Under the pieces are notes generated by a model that was given only the letters and a program-made list of their open reading frames with translations, had not been told where the DNA came from and ran no database searches. Both the position numbers and the translations under genes were made by a program. This document shows, one piece after another, positions 46,501 through 55,645 of a stretch of DNA of 64,000 bases (position 1 is the stretch's first letter; each line of letters opens with the position of its first letter). The DNA is taken from contig NKIY01000006.1 in NCBI GenBank assembly GCA_002256345.1, positions 186,001 to 250,000 of the forward strand. Direction: 5' to 3'. This stretch comes from Bradyrhizobiaceae bacterium PARB1. GTDB lineage: Bacteria; Pseudomonadota; Alphaproteobacteria; Rhizobiales; Xanthobacteraceae.

Positions 46501-46992
46501 TCAACCCAAATCCGGTAATTTCACGATGCCATCGGTGGAGAGTTTCGCAAGATGCTCTGCCACCGTCTTGCCCGCGATCTTGCGTTCAGGTGCAATCTCG
46601 GCCAGCGGCACCAGTACGAAGGCGCGCTGGGTCGCGCCAGGGTGCGGCAGCACCAGTTCGGGCTTGAGCATCACCACGTCGTCATAGGCGATCATATCGA
46701 GATCGAGCGGGCGTGGGCCCCAGTGGCCCTCGGCAGTGCGGTTGCGGCCGAATTTGTGTTCGATCTTGTGCAGCGTAAACAGCAACGCGTGCGGGTCAAG
46801 CTCGGTATCGATCTCGATCGCCGCATTGATGAAATTGTCCTGCGGGATGTCGCCGACCGGCGGTGTCTCGTAGTCCGACGAGCGTGCGACCAGCCCTGCC
46901 TGGGTCATGCCGCAGATATTGCCGATGGCCTTGCGGAAGGTGGTGCGGACATCGCCGACATTGCCGCCGAGCGCGATCAGGACACTCGCCAT
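46501..46992 (-). CDS. folK: 2-amino-4-hydroxy-6-hydroxymethyldihydropteridine diphosphokinase
   Basis: A 163-residue pyrophosphokinase of folate synthesis, which transfers pyrophosphate from ATP to 6-hydroxymethyl-7,8-dihydropterin. The opening VLIALGGNVGD, the YETPPVG loop and the signature WGPRPLDLDMIAYDD (91-105, including the two magnesium-binding aspartates 97 and 99) are intact. It is the third gene of a folP-folB-folK set on the minus strand and follows folB by 18 bases. Confidence 0.95.
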   Translation of the reverse strand: MASVLIALGGNVGDVRTTFRKAIGNICGMTQAGLVARSSDYETPPVGDIPQDNFINAAIEIDTELDPHALLFTLHKIEHKFGRNRTAEGHWGPRPLDLDMIAYDDVVMLKPELVLPHPGATQRAFVLVPLAEIAPERKIAGKTVAEHLAKLSTDGIVKLPDLG

Positions 46993-47010
46993 TGCTTAAA
47001 ACCTCATGGA

Positions 47011-47376
47011 TCAGATCCGCGCGCGGCGCAGCACCACGCCGACATCGTCGAAGATGGCGGCGATGGGGGCGTGCGGCTTGTGCACGGTGATCTTGACGGC
47101 GCTGATCTTGGAGAACTCCGCCAGGATGGCGTCGGCGACGGCGCCGGCTGCGCGTTCCAGCAGCTTGTAATTGGTATCCTTGAACGCGGCGACCGCGGTG
47201 GCGACCACATTCGCGTAGGACACGGTGTCGGCGAGGCGATCGCTGCGCGAGGCGAGGTCGATATCGGTGTCGAGTTCGAGATCAATAATGAAGCGCTGGC
47301 CGACGACGCCTTCATAATCGAGCACGCCGTGATGGGCGTGCACCGAGACACCCTTGATGAAGATCATGTCGGTCAT
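47011..47376 (-). CDS. folB: Dihydroneopterin aldolase
   Basis: A 121-residue enzyme that cleaves dihydroneopterin to 6-hydroxymethyl-dihydropterin and glycolaldehyde. The N-terminal VHAHHGVLDYEGVVGQRFIIDLEL is typical (conserved GVLDYE with the active-site Glu), and SYANVVATAVAAF and VKITVHKPHAPI follow the family pattern. The start overlaps the folP stop by four bases (ATGA), so translation is coupled. Confidence 0.93.
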   Translation of the reverse strand: MTDMIFIKGVSVHAHHGVLDYEGVVGQRFIIDLELDTDIDLASRSDRLADTVSYANVVATAVAAFKDTNYKLLERAAGAVADAILAEFSKISAVKITVHKPHAPIAAIFDDVGVVLRRARI

Positions 47377-48206
47377 CGCAAATCCTCAATGGCAGCAGCA
47401 ACGCGCAACGCCTGAACGGTCTCGGCCACGTCATGGGCGCGGATGATCTTCGCGCCGCGCTGAGCCGCCAGCAAGTGGGCGGCGAGCGAGCCGCCCAGCC
47501 GCTGTTGCGGTTCGGAGGGCACAATGGTGGAGATGAATTTCTTGCGGCTGGCGCCGACCAGAACCGGCAGGCCGAAGCGCACGAGCTCTTCGCCGCGGGC
47601 GAGCGCCGTCATGCTTTGCTCGGGCGTTTTGCCGAAGCCGATGCCGGGATCGAGAATGATGTGGCTTTCGGGAATGCCGGCCTTCGCGGCGATCTCCAGC
47701 GTGCGTGCGAAGAAGGCCGTGATGTCCGCCATGATGTCCAGCGATGGATCGACGTCATCGCGGTTGTGCATCACGACGACTGGCACGCCGTGTTCGGCGA
47801 CCACGCGCGCCATGTCCGGATCGCGCTGCAGGCCCCAGACGTCGTTGGCGATGGCGACGCCGGCCTCGAGCGCGCGCGCGGTGACCGAGGCTTTCATACT
47901 GTCGATGGACAGCGGCACGCCGAGAGCCACGATATCGGGAAGGACCGGTGCGAGGCGCTGCCACTCCTCGTCTGCAGAAACCGGCTGCGATCCGTAAGGA
48001 CGGGTCGACTCCGCACCGACATCGATAATTTCGGCGCCCGCGGCGATCATCGCGCGGGCATGCGCAAGCGCACGCTCCGGTACGTTAAAATTTCCGCCAT
48101 CCGAGAAGGAATCGGGCGTGAGGTTCAGGATACCCATCACAACGGCCGCCGGCCGCGCCAGCAGGGCGGCGAGGGCGGGCAAAGTCTGGGCGGGCGTTGC
48201 GATCAT
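47373..48206 (-). CDS. folP: Dihydropteroate synthase
   Basis: A 277-residue TIM-barrel enzyme that condenses p-aminobenzoate with dihydropterin pyrophosphate; it is the sulfonamide target. The signatures are MGILNLTPDSFSDGG, DVGAESTRPYG and DPGIGFGKTPEQSM, plus the C-terminal GASRKKFI lysine/arginine segment. The start at 48206 (MIATPAQTLP) is chosen over one at 48269 because the extension is not family-like and the shorter form has normal length. It is the first gene of the folate operon. Confidence 0.93.
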   Translation of the reverse strand: MIATPAQTLPALAALLARPAAVVMGILNLTPDSFSDGGNFNVPERALAHARAMIAAGAEIIDVGAESTRPYGSQPVSADEEWQRLAPVLPDIVALGVPLSIDSMKASVTARALEAGVAIANDVWGLQRDPDMARVVAEHGVPVVVMHNRDDVDPSLDIMADITAFFARTLEIAAKAGIPESHIILDPGIGFGKTPEQSMTALARGEELVRFGLPVLVGASRKKFISTIVPSEPQQRLGGSLAAHLLAAQRGAKIIRAHDVAETVQALRVAAAIEDLR

Positions 48207-48382
48207 GTGGCCCGTTTGCGCGCGGGCGGTGAGGGAGTCAAGATGGGGCTGATGGGCTGTAGGGGGCAAAGGCGCTTTTGCGCCGTGCCCACCGCTTGAT
48301 TGCCTTCAGAAACATAACAGGTGGACACGCTTCGCTTTGCCCGCCCCACCTCTTAATGCGGGACATGGACTACGGCAGAGCA

Positions 48383-48790
48383 TCAATACGAGATCTTCAG
48401 CGGAAGCTGCCGGGCCTTTTCGATCAACTCGCCGACGGACTTTTCCGAGGGTAGCACGCGCACCAGCTTGCGCTCCTCGTTAGCCTCGCGCATCGCCTGA
48501 GCTAGACGGGCGGGATTGCGATACTTGAGTTCGCGCACCGTGGAGACGCCGGAGGCGCGCAGCAGTTCGGCCTTGGCTTTGCCCATGCCGGGAATGCGGA
48601 GATAGTCGGCGAGATTGGCCCATTCCAGTAACTGCTGCTCGGTGAAGCCCGTCCTGGCGGAGAGGTCTTTCCGGCATTTGGCGGAATGGGCGGCTTCCAA
48701 CAGGCTCTCCATGGTGCGGATGCCTGCCTTTTTCAGCCGGGTCGCGGCGAAAGCCGTCAGACCGTCAATCTCGGAAATAGAATAAGCCAT
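48383..48790 (-). CDS. DUF4332 helix-hairpin-helix protein
   Basis: A 135-residue protein of two helix-hairpin-helix-like repeats: GLTAFAATRLKKAGIRTMESLLEAA and ADYLRIPGMGKAKAELLRASGVSTVRELK. This is the DUF4332 arrangement. HhH units bind DNA or act in protein contacts, but the role of this family is unknown. The ATG at 48790 is followed by the conserved YSISEIDGL opening. It is monocistronic on the minus strand. Confidence 0.85.
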   Translation of the reverse strand: MAYSISEIDGLTAFAATRLKKAGIRTMESLLEAAHSAKCRKDLSARTGFTEQQLLEWANLADYLRIPGMGKAKAELLRASGVSTVRELKYRNPARLAQAMREANEERKLVRVLPSEKSVGELIEKARQLPLKISY

Positions 48791-48853
48791 GATACTCGAA
48801 CGTTCGAAGAAAGGTGCTTGGCGCTTTGGGAGATGATCGCGGCAGCGGCGACG

Positions 48854-49213
48854 TCAGGCGAACTGACTGAGGCCGGGCGTGCCCGCAATGATCTGGTCCA
48901 TAGCATCAGAGCCGACCTTCTCACGTCCAAATTTGAACAGTTCCCGCGCAACGCTCTGGATTTCGCCCATGCCGAGGCCCATGCCCATCAGCTTGCTGCC
49001 GAGTGCCATCAGGCCGCCGCCCATCAGGCTGAAGCCGCCGCCTTCGTTAGCTGCAATCGCAGCGTCGGCTCCGGGAATATGCGCGACCAGTGCATTGAAG
49101 GGTTCGGAAGGGGCTTCCCGCTTGAGGAATTCAAGGATGCTGCCGACGGCTTTTTCGGCCACAGCTTCATCGATACCGACCTTCGCGGTCAGCGCTTTGA
49201 TCAATTCATCCAT
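48854..49213 (-). CDS. Small conserved protein, DUF2267-like
   Basis: A 119-residue protein with an N-terminal helical domain (MDELIKALTAKVGIDEAVAEKAVGSILEFLKREAP), a glycine/methionine-rich centre (GGGFSLMGGGLMALGSKLMGMGLGMGEIQ) and a C-terminal REKVGSDAMDQIIAGTPGLSQFA. From memory such proteins are annotated as DUF2267-type in Bradyrhizobium, but I am not certain of the number. The ATG at 49213 has GGCGGGG upstream. No function is known. Confidence 0.7.
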   Translation of the reverse strand: MDELIKALTAKVGIDEAVAEKAVGSILEFLKREAPSEPFNALVAHIPGADAAIAANEGGGFSLMGGGLMALGSKLMGMGLGMGEIQSVARELFKFGREKVGSDAMDQIIAGTPGLSQFA

Positions 49214-49574
49214 GATGCCCCGCCTCACACCGGTAGAACCGGTGCCCTTTCGTTTGAAAAATCATCTTGAGCCGGTGTGATTCGAATTACAAGCACACGC
49301 GTTGCGTCGGCGGTCGATTCAATGTGATCGCGCGCCGGGTGTTGCAGCAATGCAATCGCAAGTGTGAAATTTCGGTCAATGTTGTGCACTAGCGAGAGCG
49401 AGGCGGCTTAGAAATAATCCGGACGCCGCTGTGCTCTCATATTCGCTGCCAGTGATAGGACATCGTGACGCGCATCGCTGGCCTTCGTTCCGCAACATGC
49501 GGTAAGATCATGAAGCGCCGCAAATATTCTTTGAATCCTTTTGATGCGCGATAGGCGATCCGAGAGGCGATCAG
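49214..49574. other. Intergenic region between divergent genes
   Basis: 361 bases between the small DUF2267-like gene and the HerA-like gene. It should carry both promoters. I see no strong inverted repeat, RNA gene or credible open frame in it. Confidence 0.5.
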
Positions 49575-51194
49575 ATGGCACCGAGCACCGCAGTTTCGAC
49601 ATCGGGCGATACCGACAAGCAGATTTTTATCGGCAAGGGCGAACACGAGGCCTGGCTGACTCTGGCGCTTGGAAATCGCCATGGCCTTGTCACCGGCGCA
49701 ACGGGAACCGGTAAGACTGTATCGTTACAGGTGATGGCGGAAGGCTTTGCCCGCGCTGGTGTTCCCGTTTTCGCGGCAGACATCAAAGGCGATCTGTCCG
49801 GCATTGCCGAAGTGGGCGAGGGCAAGGACTTCATCCTGCAGCGCGCGAAGGAGATGGGGCTGACCTTTCAGCCCGATCAATTCTCGACGATCTTCTGGGA
49901 TGTGTTTGGCGAGCAAGGTCATCCGGTACGCGCTACGGTTTCGGAGATGGGGCCATTGCTTTTGGCGCGGTTGCTCGATCTGAATGATGTGCAGGAGGGC
50001 GTGCTCAATGTCGCCTTCCGGGTCGCTGACGAGAATGGATTGACGCTGCTCGATATGAAGGATCTGCGTTCGCTGCTCGATGCGATCGTGCCCAAGACCG
50101 TCAAGAAGGACGAGTTCGATCCGCTCGCAGAGATCCGCGCATCCGCATCCAGTTTCGGAAACGTCTCCAAGGCGACCGTTGGCACCATTCAGCGGCAATT
50201 GCTCGTGCTGGAGAACCAGGGTGGCGAAAAATTCTTCGGCGAACCTGCGTTGCAGTTGAAGGATTTCATCAGGACCGACCGCGACGGTCGCGGCATTGTC
50301 AATATCCTTGTCGCAGACAAGCTGATGGCCAGCCCGCGTCTCTACGCGACCTTCTTGCTGTGGCTGCTGTCGGAGCTGTTCGAAGAGTTACCGGAAGTCG
50401 GCGATCTGCCGAAGCCGAAGCTGGTGTTCTTCTTTGACGAGGCGCATTTGCTGTTCAACGATGCTCCGAAAGCCCTGATGGACAAGATCGAGCAGGTGGT
50501 CCGCCTCATCCGATCGAAGGGCGTCGGCGTTTATTTTGTTACCCAGAACCCGATCGATGTGCCCGATCGCGTACTCGCGCAGCTTGGCAACCGCGTGCAA
50601 CATGCCTTGCGGGCCTTCACGCCGCGCGATCAGAAGGCGGTGGCGGCGGCTGCGGAAACCTTCCGCGCCAACCCGAAGCTGGATACGGCTAAGGCTATCA
50701 CCGAGTTGGGCAAGGGCGAAGCGCTGGTGTCGTTCCTCGAAGGCAATGGCACGCCGGCGATCGTTGAGCGTGTGATGATCCGGCCGCCGGTGGCGCGCAT
50801 CGGGCCGATCACGCCCGAAGAGCGCAAGGCGATTATCAATGCCAGCCCGGTGAAAGGCAAATACGACACCGCAGTGGATTCAGATTCCGCCTACGAGATG
50901 TTGCAGCGACGCGTCGCAGGCAATGCGGCGACGCCGGCCGATGCCGGAACCGCCGGCGGCGGTGGTTTGCTCGGCTCGCTCGGCGGCATCATCGGCAGCA
51001 TCTTCGGCACCAATACGTCGCGCGGCCGACTCTCCACCGGGCAAGTGATCGCGCGCAGCGTCACGCGCTCCGTGACCAACAAGGTGGTCGGCGGCATCGT
51101 TGCCAATGTCGGCAAGCAGGTCGGCGGTTCGCTCGGCAGTTCCATCGGCCGCGAGATCGTGCGCGGCGCGCTGGGTGGAATCATGAAGCGCTGA
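49575..51194 (+). CDS. HerA-like (DUF853) ATPase
   Basis: A 539-residue FtsK/HerA-superfamily ATPase. Walker A is GATGTGKT (41-48) and Walker B is [13 protein letters not shown] with Asp288/Glu289. A sensor-like GVYFVTQNP and an arginine-finger-like segment ([22 protein letters not shown]) follow, as in the DUF853 family. The C-terminal 80 residues (about 460-539) are glycine-rich with zipper-like GGxxGSIFG and GGSLGSSIG patterns and may mediate membrane contact or oligomerisation. No NurA nuclease gene is adjacent, so the archaeal end-resection role should not be assumed. Confidence 0.9.
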   Translation: MAPSTAVSTSGDTDKQIFIGKGEHEAWLTLALGNRHGLVTGATGTGKTVSLQVMAEGFARAGVPVFAADIKGDLSGIAEVGEGKDFILQRAKEMGLTFQPDQFSTIFWDVFGEQGHPVRATVSEMGPLLLARLLDLNDVQEGVLNVAFRVADENGLTLLDMKDLRSLLDAIVPKTVKKDEFDPLAEIRASASSFGNVSKATVGTIQRQLLVLENQGGEKFFGEPALQLKDFIRTDRDGRGIVNILVADKLMASPRLYATFLLWLLSELFEELPEVGDLPKPKLVFFFDEAHLLFNDAPKALMDKIEQVVRLIRSKGVGVYFVTQNPIDVPDRVLAQLGNRVQHALRAFTPRDQKAVAAAAETFRANPKLDTAKAITELGKGEALVSFLEGNGTPAIVERVMIRPPVARIGPITPEERKAIINASPVKGKYDTAVDSDSAYEMLQRRVAGNAATPADAGTAGGGGLLGSLGGIIGSIFGTNTSRGRLSTGQVIARSVTRSVTNKVVGGIVANVGKQVGGSLGSSIGREIVRGALGGIMKR

Positions 51195-51256
51195 TATTGC
51201 ACCGGCCGCGGTTGCGCGATCAGTTTCTCGATTGAACAGGTTTGAAGGAATACGCC

Positions 51257-52663
51257 ATGTCTGCATCGTCGCAACTGAACTCCGTCCTCGCGCATGTCGA
51301 TGGCGATTTCAATAATGCACTGGAGCGCCTGTTCGCCTTGCTGCGGATCAAATCGATCTCCGCCGATCCGGCTTTTGCGGACGACTGCAAAAAGGCTGCG
51401 GAGCATCTCGCGGTCGAGATTGAGACGCTCGGTTTCAGGGCCGAGGTGCGGTCAACTGCGGGCCATCCTGCGATCGTCGCCGTGGCCAAGGGCAATACAG
51501 GCAACCGCCCACATGTGCTGTTTTACGGGCACTACGACGTACAGCCCGTCGATCCACTCGAACTCTGGCATCGTCCGCCCTTCGAGCCGGTGGTGACGAA
51601 ACATGCCGACGGCCGCGACATCATCGTTGCGCGCGGCGCGCAGGACGATAAAGGTCAGCTTTCCACTTTCGTCGAGGCTTGCCGCGCCTGGGTGAAGGTG
51701 ACGGGCGAGCTGCCGATCGATCTCACCATCTGCATCGAAGGCGAGGAAGAAGTCGGCTCGAAGAACTTCGTGCCGTTCCTCGAAGCCAACAAGAAAGAGC
51801 TTGCGGCGGATTTCGCGGTGGTCTGCGATACCGGCATGTGGGATCCGTCGACGCCGGCGATCACCACGGCGCTGCGCGGCCTCGTTTATGAAGAGGTGAA
51901 GATCACCGCCGCCAATCGCGACCTGCATTCCGGCATCTATGGCGGCGGCGCCCGCAATCCGATCCGCGTGCTCACCAACATCCTCGGCAAGTTGCATGAC
52001 GACGATGGCCGCATCACCATTCCCGGATTCTATGACGGCGTGAAGGATCTTCCGCCAGATATCCTGAAGCAGTGGAAGGGGCTCGGCCTCACGCCGGAAA
52101 CTTTCCTGAAGCCGATCGGCCTGTCGATCCCGGCTGGCGAGAAGGACCGCGAATTGATCGAGCAGATCACCTCGCGCCCGACCTGCGACATTAATGGCAT
52201 TGTCGGCGGCTATACCGGTGAAGGCTCGAAGACCGTCATCGCCTCGCATGCGTCGGCCAAGGTCTCGTTCCGTATCGTCGAAGGCCAGGACCCCGGCAAG
52301 ATCCGCGACGCGTTCCGCAAATTCGTGACTGATCGACTGCCTGGCGACTGCAAGGCCGAGTTCCTCGATCACTCGAACGCGCCGGCCATTGCGCTCGACT
52401 GGAACATGAAGCCGCTCGCCGCCGCGCGTGACGCACTAAGCGAGGAATGGGGCAAGCAGGCGGTTCTGATCGGTTCCGGCGCCTCGATTCCAATCGTGGC
52501 GGACTTCAAGCGCACTCTCGGGCTCGACTCCCTGATGATCGGCTTCGGGCTGGATGACGACAACATCCATTCGCCGAACGAGAAATACGATCTCAGGAGT
52601 TTCCAGAAGGGCATTCGCTCCTGGGTCCGCATCATCGCCGCGCTGGCGGAGGTGAAGAAATAA
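51257..52663 (+). CDS. M20 family dipeptidase/aminoacylase-like metallopeptidase
   Basis: A 468-residue zinc peptidase. The start at 51257 has GAAGGAA eight bases upstream. The two-metal site can be traced: His92 and Asp94 in YGHYDVQP, Asp130/Asp131 in GAQDDKGQ, the catalytic EGEEEVGS (161-168), and a later metal-binding VVCDTGMWD. The dimerisation lid lies between the two catalytic halves, as in PepV/CPG2-type members that act on dipeptides. It is 62 bases after the HerA-like gene on the same strand; a functional link is not obvious. Confidence 0.9.
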   Translation: MSASSQLNSVLAHVDGDFNNALERLFALLRIKSISADPAFADDCKKAAEHLAVEIETLGFRAEVRSTAGHPAIVAVAKGNTGNRPHVLFYGHYDVQPVDPLELWHRPPFEPVVTKHADGRDIIVARGAQDDKGQLSTFVEACRAWVKVTGELPIDLTICIEGEEEVGSKNFVPFLEANKKELAADFAVVCDTGMWDPSTPAITTALRGLVYEEVKITAANRDLHSGIYGGGARNPIRVLTNILGKLHDDDGRITIPGFYDGVKDLPPDILKQWKGLGLTPETFLKPIGLSIPAGEKDRELIEQITSRPTCDINGIVGGYTGEGSKTVIASHASAKVSFRIVEGQDPGKIRDAFRKFVTDRLPGDCKAEFLDHSNAPAIALDWNMKPLAAARDALSEEWGKQAVLIGSGASIPIVADFKRTLGLDSLMIGFGLDDDNIHSPNEKYDLRSFQKGIRSWVRIIAALAEVKK

Positions 52664-52757
52664 CTCAGTCCCTCATGTTGCGGAGACTTGGCGGCGCAAT
52701 TGCGCCGCTGAATGCGCCCTCTCGAACCATGAGAGGGCTTGGCTGCAGCGCTCGCGG

Positions 52758-52804
52758 CCACCCTTCGAGACGCCGGGCTTTGCGCGGCTCCTCGGGATGA
52801 GGGC
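52758..52804. repeat. Dispersed repeat (CCCTTCGAGACGCC...GGATGAGGG)
   Basis: The string CACCCTTCGAGACGCCGGGC, TTTGCGCGGCTCCTCGGGAT and GAGGG is, from memory, one of the most common intergenic repeats of Bradyrhizobium and relatives. It lies downstream of the M20 peptidase gene, just before the terminator at 52833. Confidence 0.7.
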
Positions 52805-52832
52805 TGAGTATGTGATGTGCGACCGGCAACGT

Positions 52833-52863
52833 AAAAACGCCGCCCGGAATTGGGCGGCGTTTT
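52833..52863. terminator. Bidirectional intrinsic terminator
   Basis: ACGCCGCCC (52837-52845) pairs perfectly with GGGCGGCGT (52852-52860) with a 6-base loop, flanked by AAAA on the left and TTT on the right. It lies between the convergent M20 peptidase and class II aldolase genes, and the A/T flanks allow function on both strands. Confidence 0.8.
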
Positions 52864-52905
52864 GTATTCTGCGTAGAGGTTTGCACTCCCCTCATAGCAC
52901 GAATC

Positions 52906-53688
52906 TCAGGTCCGGTAAGACGGATCGCGGCGGTCGAGCTTGCGCAGCATCGGCGGCCAGACCAATTGGGTGGAGCGCAGTTCGGAGCGATCGGGGTTCG
53001 ACACGAGTTCGGCATTCTTGTCGATCACGGCCTGATCGACCGGATAGGCGGTGGGGCCGAGAATGCGGGTGCGGACCTGCATGGTGCAGGCGCGTTCCAG
53101 ATAATACATGCGCTCGAAGGCCGAGGCGACCGAACGGCCGACGGTGAGCGTGCCGTGATTGCGCAGCAGCATGGCGTTCTTGGTGCCGAGGTCCTTCTGC
53201 AGGCGCGGGCGTTCATCGTGATCGAGGGCAACGCCTTCATAGTCGTGATAGGCGAGGTCCGGGATCACGAGCTGCGCGGTCTGGTTTAGCGGCAGCAGGC
53301 CTTCCATGCAGGAGGCGACGGCGGTGCCATCCGGCGTGTGCAAATGCATCACGCAACCGGCATCCTCGCGCACTTCATGGATCGCGGAGTGGATCGTGAA
53401 GCCAGCCGGATTGATGTGGTAATCGGTTTCGCTGAGCAGGTTCCCCTCGAGATCGACCTTCACGAGGCTGGATGCGGTGATCTCCTCGAAGATCAGACCG
53501 TAGGGATTGATCAGGAAGTGGTGCTCGGGGCCGGGCACGCGTGCGGAGATGTGGGTGTCGATGAGATCGTCCCAGCCATAGAGTGCAACGAGACGATAGG
53601 CTGCGGCGAGGTTGACGCGCTGCGCCCATTCGCCCTCGGTCATGTGCGATGGCACGGCTTTGAGGTGGGCGGCTTCGGCTGGCGACAT
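52906..53688 (-). CDS. Class II aldolase/adducin family protein
   Basis: A 260-residue member of the fuculose-aldolase/adducin fold. The zinc ligands are present: His115 and His117 in MHLHTPDG and His178 in NHGTLTVG. The segment HFLINPYGLIFEEITASSLVKVDLEG is typical. Members with this length in Rhizobiales act on unknown phospho-sugars or are without known substrate. The ATG at 53688 gives a normal N-terminus. It is alone, convergent to the M20 gene. Confidence 0.85.
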   Translation of the reverse strand: MSPAEAAHLKAVPSHMTEGEWAQRVNLAAAYRLVALYGWDDLIDTHISARVPGPEHHFLINPYGLIFEEITASSLVKVDLEGNLLSETDYHINPAGFTIHSAIHEVREDAGCVMHLHTPDGTAVASCMEGLLPLNQTAQLVIPDLAYHDYEGVALDHDERPRLQKDLGTKNAMLLRNHGTLTVGRSVASAFERMYYLERACTMQVRTRILGPTAYPVDQAVIDKNAELVSNPDRSELRSTQLVWPPMLRKLDRRDPSYRT

Positions 53689-53822
53689 TATGATGCTCCC
53701 GGATTAACTGGCAGTGTTCTGGCGTTTGCTGGCGAGAGCCTAGTCCCGCTCCGGCGGGGCAGCAAGCCGGACGGTTTGCGGGCCAGTCATGCTTTCGGGC
53801 GGAGAGTGCCCGGGCGCGACAT

Positions 53823-54866
53823 TCACGAACTGAAACGCGCGCGATAGTCTTGGGGCGTAGCAGAAAGCAGCCGCAGGAAACTGCGGCGCATGGTTTCCTC
53901 CGAACCGAAACCGCAGCGCTGCGAGATGCGCTTCACCGGCAGTTTGGTTTCCGAGAGTAGCCGCCGGGCCGCTTCGATGCGCAGTTGCTCGACCGCGCGG
54001 GCCGGCGTGATGCCGGTCGCTTCCGCGTAGTGCCGGCTAAAGCTGCGTTCGCTCATGCCGGCCTGTGCGGCCAGCACGGGCAGCGAGATATCGTCGGCAA
54101 GATGCTTTCCGATCCACTCATGCAACGCGCCGAATTTGTCGTCAGAGGTCTGCAACGACAATGCGGCACTGAATTGCGATTGGCCGCCGGGGCGCTTGAG
54201 AAACACGACGAGATGACGCGCCGCCATGAGCGCGACGCTGCGTCCAAGGTCTTCCTCCACCAGCGCCAGCGCGAGATCGATCCCGGCGGTCACGCCGGCT
54301 GATGTCCAGAAGGCGCCGTCGCGCACGAAGATCGGGTCGGCCTCGACATCCACGGCAGGAAAGCGCTGCGCGAGTTCGGCACACCAGGACCAGTGCGTTG
54401 CGGCACGGCGACCATCCAGCAGGCCGGTCGAGGCGAGCAGGAAAGCACCGGTGCATACGGATGCAGTACGTCGCGCCTTGGCAGCGCGCTTGCGCACCCA
54501 GGCGACGACGGCGGGATCGGACGCGGCTGCATGGACGCCGGGACCGCCGGCAATGAGCAACGTATCGATCGGTTCGGCGTGGCGTGGCAGATCGCTTGCC
54601 GCCAGTCCGAGGCCGGCAGAGGCGGTGACGCCATGGCCGCCGCGCGCGATCACGCGCAGCCTGTAGGGCGCGGGCTTGCCCTGGCGCTGCATGATCTCGT
54701 TGACCGAGGCGAAGACCTGCAGCGGGCCGGACACGTCGAGCAATTGCACCATCGGGAACGCCAGCACGTCGATGGCGCGCGGGATCGTCGAAACGCTGTT
54801 TGGCGGAGAACGAGGGGTCTTTGGCATTTCCGCCAGAGTGTGCTGGGCTAGGGTCGGCTTGTCCAT
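53823..54866 (-). CDS. GlxA-type transcriptional regulator (DJ-1/PfpI-like domain plus AraC HTH)
   Basis: A 347-residue regulator. The N-terminal half (about 35-215) is a DJ-1/PfpI-like domain with AFPMVQLLDVSGPLQVF and the nucleophile-elbow segment ASVCTGAFLLASTGLLDGRRAATHW. The C-terminal 100 residues form an AraC/XylS double HTH (LAAQAGMSERSFSRHYAEATG...RISQRCGFGSEETMRRSFLRL). Start uncertain: ATG 54866 or ATG 54827, neither with a good ribosome site. It is divergent from a DJ-1/PfpI gene whose domain is its close relative, 22 bases apart, and probably regulates it. Confidence 0.88.
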   Translation of the reverse strand: MDKPTLAQHTLAEMPKTPRSPPNSVSTIPRAIDVLAFPMVQLLDVSGPLQVFASVNEIMQRQGKPAPYRLRVIARGGHGVTASAGLGLAASDLPRHAEPIDTLLIAGGPGVHAAASDPAVVAWVRKRAAKARRTASVCTGAFLLASTGLLDGRRAATHWSWCAELAQRFPAVDVEADPIFVRDGAFWTSAGVTAGIDLALALVEEDLGRSVALMAARHLVVFLKRPGGQSQFSAALSLQTSDDKFGALHEWIGKHLADDISLPVLAAQAGMSERSFSRHYAEATGITPARAVEQLRIEAARRLLSETKLPVKRISQRCGFGSEETMRRSFLRLLSATPQDYRARFSS

Positions 54867-54888
54867 TCACAAATGCTTGGAGCATTCC

Positions 54889-55605
54889 ATGATCCCGCCA
54901 GACCAACATCTCCAGATCGGCTCGCTGTTGTTCGAGGGGCTCGACCAGATCGATCTCACCGGCCCGTTCGAAGTGCTGTCGCGTATTCCCAATTCGACCT
55001 ATCGCGTCTACGGCAAGACCGCCGATACGGTGCGCGACTACAGGGGGCTCCTCATCACGCCGGATGCTGTCATTGCCGACGCGCCCCAGCTCGACGTGCT
55101 GCATATCCCCGGCGGTTTCGGCCAGGAAGCGCTGATGGACGACACGGTCGTCCTCGACTGGATCCGCCAGCAGTCGGGAAAGGCGCGCATCTTCTCGGTC
55201 TGCACCGGCGCGCTGATCTGCGGCGCCGCGGGCCTGCTTATGGGGCGCCGCGCGACCACGCATTGGGCCTCGTTTCACCTGCTGCGTTATTTCGGCGCCA
55301 CGCCGGTCAATGAGCGCGTTGTCATCGACGACGACTGGATATTCGCCGCCGGCGTGACGTCGGGCATCGACGGTGCGTTACGTCTGGCGGCGGAACTGCG
55401 CGGCGAGGAAGTGGCGCAGGGCATTCAGCTCTTCATGGAATATGCGCCGGAGCCACCGTTCAACAGCGGCACGCCCGAAACGGCACCGGCGACGGTGCTC
55501 GCGCAGACCCGTCAGTCGGTGGCGAAGATCACGGCGCAGCGCGAAGCCACCGCACAACGCGTCGCAACCAAGCTTGGCATCATCGTGCCGGCACCGGCGG
55601 AGTGA
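54889..55605 (+). CDS. inhA: DJ-1/PfpI family protein, isonitrile (isocyanide) hydratase-like
   Basis: A 238-residue single-domain enzyme. GGAG six bases upstream supports the ATG at 54889. The catalytic residues known for Pseudomonas isonitrile hydratase can be placed: the nucleophile Cys105 with Thr106 (SVCTG) and Asp22 (QIDLTGP). The order of blocks (LHIPGGFGQEALMDD, RRATTHWASFHLLR, GVTSGIDGALRLAAE, YAPEPPFNSG) follows that enzyme closely. It would hydrate isonitriles to N-formamides. Activity is inferred by similarity from memory. The upstream divergent GlxA-type regulator fits an inducible detoxification pair. Confidence 0.75.
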   Translation: MIPPDQHLQIGSLLFEGLDQIDLTGPFEVLSRIPNSTYRVYGKTADTVRDYRGLLITPDAVIADAPQLDVLHIPGGFGQEALMDDTVVLDWIRQQSGKARIFSVCTGALICGAAGLLMGRRATTHWASFHLLRYFGATPVNERVVIDDDWIFAAGVTSGIDGALRLAAELRGEEVAQGIQLFMEYAPEPPFNSGTPETAPATVLAQTRQSVAKITAQREATAQRVATKLGIIVPAPAE

Positions 55606-55645
55606 ACAAAACGCTCCGCGGACACCTCATCGACAGGAGACGACC

